Positions 1 through 7,600 of a stretch of 54,164 nt of DNA are shown piece after piece. Numbering within the stretch: the first letter of the stretch is position 1; every line of letters begins with the position of its first letter. This DNA is from Candidatus Anammoximicrobium sp. (GTDB lineage: Bacteria; Planctomycetota; Planctomycetia; Pirellulales; Pirellulaceae), in the NCBI GenBank assembly GCA_012515235.1, contig JAAYYU010000125.1, forward strand, positions 1 to 54,164. The letters are read 5' to 3'. The notes below the pieces were generated by a model. The model saw only the letters and a list, made by a program, of their open reading frames with translations, was not told the origin of the DNA and ran no database searches. The translations under genes were made by a program, and so were the position numbers.

Positions 1-99
1 GAAACGTCGCTCCCGCGGCGGAGCCGCCTGCAGCGGTACGAGCGCGACCTGGACGCTTGGTTCACGGAACTGATGGCGGAGGAATCGATTCCCCAGTGA
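1..99 (+). CDS. C-terminal end of a possible HTH (excisionase-like) protein, partial
   Basis: An open frame runs in from the left edge and stops with TGA at 97-99, leaving 32 residues. The tail reads RRSRLQRYERDLDAWFTEL, which resembles the recognition-helix and wing region of small MerR/excisionase-type helix-turn-helix proteins, where an R-[YF]-x-R-x-DLD-x-W[LF] pattern is usual. The resemblance rests on a short stretch only. The start and most of the protein lie outside the window, so the family assignment is tentative. Nothing downstream on this strand looks co-transcribed with it. Confidence 0.4.
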   Translation, partial: ETSLPRRSRLQRYERDLDAWFTELMAEESIPQ

Positions 100-272
100 C
101 GCGCGTGGCGGGCCTGTTCCGACGCCCGGCGCTACGGCTTGTCAATCGCAACCCACAGCCCACCAGTGTGCCGAAGGGGACCTGATGGGCTGTCGGCGGA
201 ATCAGTTAGCAGCCTGGCCGGGCTATTCTGTAAGTCGGCTCCTGTTGAGCCTCTGGTGGCTGGCGTTCTATC

Positions 273-434
273 ATGAATCGCGGCCGCGTCAGGCCCAACC
301 AGGACAGCGATCTGCTGGTCGCGGCAGTACGCACGACGAAGGCCGAGGAACAGGACTTGAGGCGACTCTCGGACGTTCGCGGCAAGAAGCAGTTGGGCGT
401 GGTACTCAAGCACGACTACCGGAAGGAGGCGTAG
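273..434 (+). CDS. Small hypothetical ORF, 53 aa
   Basis: ATG at 273 opens a 53-codon frame ending TAG at 432-434. The product is highly charged (VRTTKAEEQDLRRLSDVRGK, then KHDYRKEA at the C-terminus) with no signal peptide or membrane segment. I do not recognise a family. No clear Shine-Dalgarno sequence precedes it. A 137-codon frame on the opposite strand (132-545) covers the same DNA, so either or neither may be real. The composition (charged, Lys/Glu-rich helix) slightly favours the plus strand. It sits in a stretch between the partial HTH gene and the cytochrome that otherwise holds only a REP-like scrap at 583-604. Confidence 0.25.
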   Translation: MNRGRVRPNQDSDLLVAAVRTTKAEEQDLRRLSDVRGKKQLGVVLKHDYRKEA

Positions 435-582
435 GCGGCATCGACTTGCGACGTGCCACGCGAGCGGGTAGTGATGCGCGTCGCCACCCCGATACCACCG
501 GCGATCCGGCGTAGCCACGATGCAAGTCTCCCGCCTGCGCAGCAAGGATCACAAGTAAACCAGCCTGGCTCGTCCACGTCAC

Positions 583-604
583 GAAAAGAGTCCTGACCCT
601 TTTT
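583..604. repeat. REP-like scrap (GGGTCAGGACTC motif)
   Basis: Read on the minus strand, this short stretch is AAAAAGGGTCAGGACTCTTT. It begins with the same GGGTCAGG head that opens both arms of the large palindrome at 34230-34326. No second arm is visible nearby, so it may be a solitary or decayed REP-type element just downstream of the tsdA-like gene. It contributes no coding capacity. Confidence 0.3.
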
Positions 605-616
605 CAACCGCCTGGG

Positions 617-1471
617 CTACGGCGATCCAGTGGCGGGGATCAACTCGGCGTTGTACTCCCCCAGTCGCTCAGGCTTTGGGAGATGATCCTTAAGTTCGAA
701 GTGTGGTCGTGGGTGGGAATTGACGTAAGCGGCTGCGTCAAGGGCCTCCTGCTCCGTCAGGTGCGCATCGCCCAGCGGCATGGCGACCTTCAGCCAAGCG
801 GCCAGCTTCTCGTTTTCGGCCAGCCCGGCCCCGTCGTTGAAGGACATCGGCCCCCAAACCGGAGGCCCATCGTCCGTCCCTTTTCCGTTCTCGCCATGAC
901 AGTCGGCGCACCGGCTTGCGTAGATCTTCTCACCCTGTTCCGGGTCGGCCCGTGTCACGTCGATCTTCAAGGGCCGGACGTGGTGGGGACCGAGCGGCTT
1001 CTCCGGGTTCATTTTCAGGGGACAACCGCTGGACAGCCACGAGATGTAGGCCGTGATGGCGACCGACACCTGGCTCCCGTTCGGCGGACGGACGCCGTTC
1101 ATACTTCGCATCAAGCAATTCAGCACACGGTCTTCGAGCGTAATGACCCGCCGCTCCCTTGGCGACCACGCTGGATAAGCGGTGGCGACCCCCAGGAACG
1201 TCGCCGCTGTCGGGTCCGTGCCCGCATCCAGGTGACAGGAACTACAACGCAGCGCATTGCCAACGAATGGTTTGGAAAGCGGGTGCTGGTTCGTCTTTTG
1301 GATGATTTCCTTGCCCAGTTGGATCGTCCGTCCGAGTTCTCCGGGCGGGAGTTCCTGCGGGGCACGAAGTTCAGCGATCTTGCTTTCTGCCGCACCGAGA
1401 TGCGCCGGTGCGGCCATGACCAGACCGCCAATCAGACAGCATCCGGTCATCAGCCTTGCTCGTGTTTGCAT
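617..1471 (-). CDS. Dihaem cytochrome c, thiosulfate dehydrogenase (TsdA)-like
   Basis: The 284-residue precursor has a Sec signal peptide (residues about 1-27, GGLVMAAPAHLGA) and two class-I haem c sites: CSSCH at 76-80 and CADCH at 188-192. The first domain carries GNALRCSSCHLDAGTDP and then RVLNCLMRSMNG. Cys119 of this block matches the position of the unusual cysteine axial ligand of haem 1 in TsdA enzymes, and Met231 in KVAMPLG is the probable sixth ligand of haem 2. TsdA-family proteins are periplasmic and interconvert thiosulfate and tetrathionate, passing electrons to small cytochromes; here that activity is inferred from motifs. A good SD (AAAGGAG) lies 7 nt before the ATG. No other sulfur gene is adjacent, so an unrelated electron-transfer role remains possible. 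It is divergent from the Old Yellow Enzyme gene. Confidence 0.8.
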   Translation of the reverse strand: MQTRARLMTGCCLIGGLVMAAPAHLGAAESKIAELRAPQELPPGELGRTIQLGKEIIQKTNQHPLSKPFVGNALRCSSCHLDAGTDPTAATFLGVATAYPAWSPRERRVITLEDRVLNCLMRSMNGVRPPNGSQVSVAITAYISWLSSGCPLKMNPEKPLGPHHVRPLKIDVTRADPEQGEKIYASRCADCHGENGKGTDDGPPVWGPMSFNDGAGLAENEKLAAWLKVAMPLGDAHLTEQEALDAAAYVNSHPRPHFELKDHLPKPERLGEYNAELIPATGSP

Positions 1472-1569
1472 GACTTGACTCCTTTGTTTGCTCTACACCT
1501 GCCCCACCGGCAACTTGCCCCGCATCACTTGGTTTGCCCCCTGTTCGCAGTCGTCATTTTACATCGGGA

Positions 1570-1599
1570 TTGGCCGAGCTGGGCTCGCCGCCGTACAAT
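1570..1599 (+). promoter_or_regulatory. Probable promoter of the Old Yellow Enzyme gene
   Basis: TTGGCC (1570-1575) and TACAAT (1594-1599) are separated by 18 bp, a reasonable sigma-70-like pair. The predicted transcription start near 1606 leaves a leader of about 45 nt before the ATG at 1651. Confidence 0.45.
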
Positions 1600-1650
1600 T
1601 CAGTCCCACTTTATTTGGCGAAGACCGCTGAGTTGAACGGAGGGATTTCC

Positions 1651-2733
1651 ATGGCAGGTCTGCTTGACGAATTTCTGCTGAAGGATGTCGTGCTGCGGAA
1701 CCGGATCGCCGTCTCGCCGATGTGCCAATACTCGTCGGAGAACGGGTTTCCGAACGATTGGCATTTCGTGCATCTCGGTTCGCGTGCGGTAGGAGGTGCG
1801 GGGCTGGTCGTGGTCGAGGCCACCGCCGTTTCGCCCGAAGGGCGTATCAGCCCTGCCGATAGCGGTATTTGGCTGGACGACCACGTACCGCCGCTGGCCC
1901 GCATCAGCCACTTCCTGAAGCAGTATGGGGCGGTGCCCGGCATCCAACTGGCTCATGCCGGTCGCAAAGCCAGCGCCAACAAACCCTGGGAGGGGGACGA
2001 CCACATCGAGACAGGCCACGGCGGCTGGGACACCATCGCCCCTTCGCCGGTCGCCTTCGGTGCCAATCTGCCGAAGGTTCCACGAGAAATGAACGTCCAA
2101 GAAATCGCACGGATTCAGGATGCCTTCGTAGCGGCAGCCAAGCGTGCGTTGGCGGCAGGCTTCGAGTGGCTTGAACTGCATTTCGCCCACGGCTACCTCG
2201 CTCACCAGTTTTACTCGCCCCTGGCCAACCACCGAACGGACGCCTACGGCGGCAGCTTCGACAATCGGATTCGGTTTTTGCTGGAGACGTTGGCCGCCGT
2301 CCGCAAGGTCTGGCCGGAACGCTTGCCGCTGACCGTCCGACTGTCGGTAACGGACTGGATCGCAGGCGGCGTGACCGTCGAGGAGTCCATCGAACTAGTG
2401 CGCAGGTTGAAAGCTGCTGGACTCGACCTGCTCGACGTGAGCCAGGGGTTCGTCACCCCGGACATCTCGAAGGTTCCGTGGGGGCCGGGGTTCATGATTC
2501 CGGTGGCGAGCCGCATCCGTCGAGAAACGGGTGTGCCAACTGCCGTGGGCTGGATGATTACCGATCCGCATCAGGCGAACGAGGCTGTTCGGGACCAACA
2601 CACCGATCTCGTCCTGCTGGCGAGGGAGTTGCTGCGTGATCCTTATTGGCCTTACCACGCTGCCGTGAAGCTTGGTTCGGAAAAGGCCGAGACCATTCTG
2701 CCGATCCAGTACGCCCGTGCGGTGAAGCGGTAA
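1651..2733 (+). CDS. NADH:flavin oxidoreductase, Old Yellow Enzyme family (YqjM-like)
   Basis: This is a 360-residue TIM-barrel FMN enzyme that reduces activated C=C bonds (enones, maleimides and similar substrates) with NAD(P)H in the cytoplasm. The frame is open upstream to 1534, but ATG 1651 is chosen because GGAGGG lies just upstream and the protein then begins MAGLLDEFLLKDVVLRNRI as homologues do. Visible YqjM-class signatures are SPMCQYS with Cys25 (the redox-tuning cysteine of this subclass), the substrate-binding His177 and His180 in LHFAHGYL, Tyr182, and the SPLANHRTDAYGGS block. Length is normal. It appears monocistronic; what follows is a decayed fragment and a GH16 pseudogene. The physiological substrate cannot be told from sequence. 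Confidence 0.92.
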   Translation: MAGLLDEFLLKDVVLRNRIAVSPMCQYSSENGFPNDWHFVHLGSRAVGGAGLVVVEATAVSPEGRISPADSGIWLDDHVPPLARISHFLKQYGAVPGIQLAHAGRKASANKPWEGDDHIETGHGGWDTIAPSPVAFGANLPKVPREMNVQEIARIQDAFVAAAKRALAAGFEWLELHFAHGYLAHQFYSPLANHRTDAYGGSFDNRIRFLLETLAAVRKVWPERLPLTVRLSVTDWIAGGVTVEESIELVRRLKAAGLDLLDVSQGFVTPDISKVPWGPGFMIPVASRIRRETGVPTAVGWMITDPHQANEAVRDQHTDLVLLARELLRDPYWPYHAAVKLGSEKAETILPIQYARAVKR

Positions 2734-2744
2734 CGAAGTGTCCG

Positions 2745-2876
2745 TGTGACGCCGACGTGGCCCGACCGGAACTCGCCGACGTGCGGCACCAGGCACATGC
2801 CACGGGCGATGCCGTGCAGGATCTCGGCGACGATCGAGACCAGCCAGAGGGCAAAGGCCCTGAGAAGTCTTGCTTT
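2745..2876 (-). pseudogene. Fragment of an integral membrane protein gene
   Basis: On the minus strand, just after an in-frame TGA (2877-2879), about 44 codons read as a membrane-protein N-terminal region: RAFALWLVSIVAEILHGIAR, then GMCLVPHVGEFRSGHVGVTR. This looks like a first transmembrane helix followed by the conserved loop of a small bacterial membrane-protein family whose name I cannot give. There is no start codon after the stop, and similarity ends where the tail of the Old Yellow Enzyme gene begins. I read it as a gene remnant left by a deletion next to the neighbouring broken GH16 gene. Confidence 0.45.
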
Positions 2877-2936
2877 TCAGCGTGAACAGACAGGCGGTCC
2901 GCCGCGGCTAGTCACAAGCATGAAAGGTCAACAACC

Positions 2937-3543
2937 ATGAAGAAATGCTTGACACGTGGAATTTACCTGTTCGTCGGCGTTGCGGTTTTCAGTGCCTTGT
3001 CTGGGCCGGCCCACGCTGCCGACGTGGCCAGTCCGCCGCCGGGCTACAAATTGGTCTGGTGCGACGAGTTCGACTACGAAGGGCTGCCTGACCCGGCCAA
3101 GTGGAACTACGAGGAAGGATTCGTGCGCAACAATGAGGCCCAGTTTTACACTCGCGCCCGAAAGGAAAACGCACACATCGAGAACGGCATGTTGGTGATC
3201 GAAGCACGCAAGGAGCACTTCCAGAAACCGGCAGCCCGCGCCGGCCGGCATGACAAGGCGTCCGCCAAGCCGTCCGCCGACTACGCGGAGTACACGGCTG
3301 CGAGCCTGATCACGCTGGGGCGTGCGAGCTGGCAATTTGGGCGGATCGAGGTGCGGGCCAAACTACCGCACGGCCAGGGCGTTTGGCCGGCCATCTGAAT
3401 GCTCGGCGACAACATCCGGAAGATCGGCTGGCCCGCCTGCGGCGAGATCGACATCATGGAGTTTGTCGGTCACACGCCGAACAAGATGCATGGCACGGTG
3501 CATTACCGCAAAGATGGTCAGCACAAGTCCAGCGGCGGCCGTT
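2937..3543 (+). pseudogene. GH16 endo-beta-glucanase (laminarinase-type), broken by TGA and truncated
   Basis: The reading frame begins at ATG 2937 with a lipidless Sec signal peptide (GVAVFSALSGPAHA) and a typical GH16 N-half: YKLVWCDEFDYEGLPDPAKW, then SLITLGRASWQFGRIEVRAK. It stops at TGA 3396-3398 exactly where GH16 proteins have the Trp of WPAIWMLG; the same frame then continues MLGDNIRKIGWPACGEIDIM, including the catalytic GEIDIMEF acid pair, then HGTVHYRKDGQHKSSGG. Homology ends at about 3540, immediately before the thiD stop codon (3545-3547 on the other strand), so roughly the last third of the enzyme is missing. One nonsense change plus a 3' deletion mark it as a pseudogene; a single-base sequencing error could explain the TGA but not the truncation. 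Confidence 0.85.
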
Positions 3544-3544
3544 G

Positions 3545-4330
3545 TCAGTCGCGGACTTCGGCCAGCAAGTTGGTTGGGCCGTAGCCGTGGCCCAAGCCTG
3601 GATTGGTGCGGATCGCCGCCGTGACGAACTGCTTGGCCCGCCGGACGGCGACCGGCAGTTCGTCGCCCAACGCCAGGCGAGCGGTGATGGCCGCCGAGTA
3701 CACGCAACCGGTCCCGTGCGTGTGCGGCGTCGTCAGACGCTCGCTGCTGAAATGATGGAGGCGTTCTTGCGACCACAGGACATCCACGGCTTGCCCCTCC
3801 AGATGGCCGCCTTTCACGAGCACGTTTTTCACGCCCAGGTCGCCGATCGCTCGGGCGGCGTCTTCCATGCCCGCCAAATCCCGCACAGCCCGGCCCGACA
3901 GGGCGGAGGCCTCCGGCAGATTCGGCGTCACCAGGAAGGCGTGCGGCAGCAGTCGTCGGGCCAGGACTGCCGCCGCAGCATCGTCCATCAGCCTGGCTCC
4001 GTGCTTGCTGATCATCACCGGGTCAATCACCAGCGGGAACGAGAAGCTCGCAGCACGCTCAGCCAGCGCTTCCACGACTCCGGCGCTGCCCAGCGCCCCC
4101 GTCTTGGCCGCGCCGGGCGGCAGATCCGTCACAACCGCTTCCAACTGAGCGAGCACGAACGCAGGGTCCAGGACCAGCACCTGCTGGACCGTTTGCGTGT
4201 TTTGCACGGTCAATAACGTCACCACACTGGCGCCGTAGACGCGGTGCTGATGGAACGTCTTAAGGTCGGCCTGCAAGCCCGCTCCACCCGATGGATCCGA
4301 CCCGGCAATCGTCAACGCGACGGCGGTCAT
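3545..4330 (-). CDS. thiD: Hydroxymethylpyrimidine/phosphomethylpyrimidine kinase
   Basis: The 261-residue ribokinase-fold enzyme phosphorylates HMP and HMP-phosphate to HMP-diphosphate for thiamine synthesis in the cytoplasm. It begins MTAVALTIAGSDPSGGAGLQ, the canonical ThiD N-terminus with the GSDPSGGAG substrate loop at residues 10-18. It keeps DPVMISKHG and the HGTGC anion-hole motif at 205-209 near the C-terminus. Length is standard. The stop codon touches the truncated end of the GH16 pseudogene, so the deletion that removed the glucanase tail stopped short of this essential gene. No other thiamine gene and no TPP riboswitch was seen nearby. The divergent neighbour is the Calx-beta surface protein. 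Confidence 0.95.
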   Translation of the reverse strand: MTAVALTIAGSDPSGGAGLQADLKTFHQHRVYGASVVTLLTVQNTQTVQQVLVLDPAFVLAQLEAVVTDLPPGAAKTGALGSAGVVEALAERAASFSFPLVIDPVMISKHGARLMDDAAAAVLARRLLPHAFLVTPNLPEASALSGRAVRDLAGMEDAARAIGDLGVKNVLVKGGHLEGQAVDVLWSQERLHHFSSERLTTPHTHGTGCVYSAAITARLALGDELPVAVRRAKQFVTAAIRTNPGLGHGYGPTNLLAEVRD

Positions 4331-4421
4331 TCCCGCGGCTCCTTAACCCTCATGCCTGCGTCAAACGGACGGAAGAGCAGACGGCAGCCCTTCCAGAAGA
4401 AGACCAACCTTGCCTTCTTGT

Positions 4422-4450
4422 TTGACCTGGGCGTTAAAGCCAAGGATAAT
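4422..4450 (+). promoter_or_regulatory. Strong sigma-70-like promoter of the Calx-beta protein gene
   Basis: TTGACC (4422-4427) and GATAAT (4445-4450) are separated by exactly 17 bp; each hexamer matches the consensus at five of six positions. Transcription is expected to start near 4456-4457, giving a 5' leader of about 145 nt before ATG 4602. Confidence 0.6.
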
Positions 4451-4459
4451 AGCACATTA

Positions 4460-4478
4460 GGCGTCGCAACACGACGCC
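4460..4478 (+). promoter_or_regulatory. Perfect hairpin at the predicted mRNA 5' end
   Basis: GGCGTCG (4460-4466) and CGACGCC (4472-4478) form a perfect 7-bp stem with a CAACA loop. It begins about four nucleotides after the predicted start site of the upstream promoter. A stem at the extreme 5' end typically protects a transcript from 5'-end-dependent decay; as DNA it could instead be an operator overlapping the initiation region. Confidence 0.45.
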
Positions 4479-4601
4479 CCAGCCTCTCTTGGCACGAACG
4501 ACCGGTTTGTCAGGACATGCCGCCGCCAAGGCCGGACAGTCGGATCGCCAAGCACCGGAACAGATTGGCCGCACGGGTTTCTTTGGGCAAGGATTGACGG
4601 G

Positions 4602-7600
4602 ATGCCGTTCAAGGACTGGATCAAGCTTCTGCGATCCTACACCGATCGCCTTCGGCGGAAGCACCTCCGGGAAGCACGGCGGACGCTTTGCCAGCAACTC
4701 AATTTCCAGCCGACCCTGGCGCGGTTGGAAGACCGGCGCGTGCTGAGCGTGGACTGCAGCCTTGGGGGAAGCGCATTTCAGCCCGTCGGGTTCGCTGGCG
4801 GCTGGGCGGACTCGCCGGTCTCGACCGAGGTCTCCATTCCGGGGGCCGAAACCGACAGTGTCTCGGCAGCTGGCGTCGCAGCCGGCTCAGCGGAAACCAC
4901 GCGCACGGTGCCCGACAGCGTCTCCATCGTCGGAGTCCCAGCCTACGGTTTCTCGGCTGTCGCGTTTTCCAGCCGGGATCCCGTGCTTACATCGCCACGC
5001 GAACCAACTAATCCCATCTACGATTTTTCGGCCGCGACGTTCGCCGTAAACGAAGGTGACACCACCGCGACGACCGCCGTCGTGACCGTCATCCGGTCTG
5101 GGAAGACCAACGCCGAAAGTGATGTCGATGTGGTTCTGCAAAGCGGCGCAATCAACGGTGCGACAGCGGGCAGCGACTTCACAGCAGGCCCAATCTCCTT
5201 GCACTTCGCCCCAAACGAGACTAGCAAGACCGTGCCCATTGAAATCTTGGGCGAGGCCACTTTCGAAGCGGACGAAACGATCCTCTTGACGTTCACCAAT
5301 TTCGATCACGGCGGCCAAGCCGGCGTGACGAACCGCACCGCCACCTTGACGATCCAAAACGACGACATCGCCACGCTGACGATCGAGGACGCGTCGGTAT
5401 CCGAGGGCGGCGACTTGGTGTTCACGGTAACGCTGTCGGCGGACGTGCCGGGTGGGCTGAGCGTGGACTATGCTACGTGGAACGGTACAGCGACTCTGGA
5501 AGACAACGACTACGAATCGGCCAGCGGGACGCTGAACTTCACGGGCACCGCGGGCGAGCAGCGCACGATCACGGTGGCCACGGGGGACGACGCCAAGGTG
5601 GAGTCGAACGAAACACTGACGGTCACGTTGAGCGGTGTCACGGTCGCGGGGGTGACGACATCGGGCAGCCCGGCCATAGGGACGATCACCAACAACGACA
5701 GCGCGTCGCTGACGATCAGGGGAACGCCGGTGGCTGAGGGCGGGAACCTCGTCTTCACTGTCACGCTGTCGGCGGACGTGCAAGACGGGGTGAACGTGAG
5801 CTACGCTACGGCGGACGGTTCAGCGACATTGACGGACAACGATTACACGGCAAGCAACGGAACCTTGAACTTTGCCGGCGTTGCGGGCGAACAGCAGACA
5901 ATCACGGTGGCTACGACGGCCGACGCGAAGGTCGAACTAACCGAGACGCTGACGGTGACATTGAACGGTGTCACGGTGGCGGATGTGACCACGTCCGGGA
6001 GTCCGGCCACTGGCAGGATCACCAACAACGACAGCGCGACGCTTACGATCGCGGACGTCTCGGTGACGGAAGGCGAAGACTTGGTGTTCACGGTCAAGCT
6101 GTCGGCGGCCGTGCAGGGCGGGGTCGATGTCTCCTACGCGACTACAAACGGGACAGCAAAGACAGAGGACAACGACTACTCTCCGGCCAGCGGGACGCTG
6201 AGCTTCACGGGCACGGCGAACGAAGAGAAGACGATCACGATAGCCACGGCGGGCGACGCGAAGGTGGAGTTGGCCGAGACGTTGAGCCTGCTGCTGGAGA
6301 ACCTGGCGGCGGGCGGCCGGGCCGTGACGTTCCAGGGCGGCGAATCGACGCTGGCGGGCACGGGGACGATTGTGAACGACGACGCGGCGGTGATTTCGAT
6401 CGGCGATGCGACGGTGCTGGAAGGCGGGTTGCTGGCGTTCAGCGTGACGATCAGCAATCCGGTGGACGTGGGGGTGACGGCGGACCGGTCGACGGTTGAC
6501 GGGACGGCGACCGTGGCGGACGGGGACTACACGGCGTTGGCGTCGTCGAACGTGGAGTTGTTCACGGCCAATTCGACGGCGGGCTTCACGATCAACGTGC
6601 AGACGGCGGGCGACGCGAAGGTGGAGTTGGACGAGACGTTGAGCCTGCTGCTGGAGAACCTGGCGGCGGGCGGCCGGGCCGTGACGTTCCAGGGCGGCGA
6701 ATCGACGCTGGCGGGCACGGGGACGATTGCGAACGACGACAGCACGAGCGTTTCGATTGTGGGCTTGGACGCGAACAAGGCCGAGGGCAACACAGGCCTG
6801 ACGGCGTACACGTTCACGGTCAGCCTGACGAATCCCAGCAGCATGCCGGTGACAGTCCAGTACGCGGTGACGGGCAGCGGGGCCGAGGCGGCCAACGGCT
6901 CGGACTTCGCGGGCGGGGCCCTGCCCGGCGGGACGCTGACCTTCGCCGCGGGCCAGACCAGCCAGACGCTGACGGTGAACGTCAACGGCGACTCGACGGT
7001 AGAGCCGGCGGAAGGCTTTACCGTAACGCTGTCTGCCCCGGTGGGCGCGACGCTGGGAACGGCCACGGCGGCGGGCACGATCCAGAACGACGATATCGAG
7101 CAGAACGTCGAATTGGCCATCGAGGTCCATTCGGCCGTCGGGGCCGAAGGCGACGCGGCGACAAGCGGACTTACGTTTACGGTCACGCGTTCCGGCTCCA
7201 CGACGGGTACAACGACCGTCGAATGGGTCGTCAGCGGCGTAGGCAATTCCGCCGCGGACGGGGCCGATTTTGGGGGGAGTTTTCCCAGCCAGACGGTGAC
7301 GTTCTTGCCGGGCGAGACCAGCTGTCTGGTTACTGTTCCGGTGACGGACGAGCGGATGGTCGAGGCCGATGAGGCTTTTCGCGTGACGCTCAACAACGGG
7401 GCCGACAGCTCGGGAAACACGGTCGAGATCCTTACGGCGTCGGCGGACGGACTGATCGTCAATGACGATCGGGCCACGCTGACGATCACCGGAGTAACGC
7501 AGTACGAAGGCACCTTGGACTCGACCACGCCCTTCGACTTTGTCGTCAGTCTGTCGGCGCCGGTCCAAGGCGGCGTCCGCGTCCGCGCTGAAACAGCGGA

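Noticed and set aside
3396..3398. TGA in GH16 as recoded tryptophan or selenocysteine
   Set aside because: TGA ends many intact genes here (thiD, the kinase gene, rsmA), the position is Trp in the family, no SECIS-like structure was seen, and the gene is also truncated.
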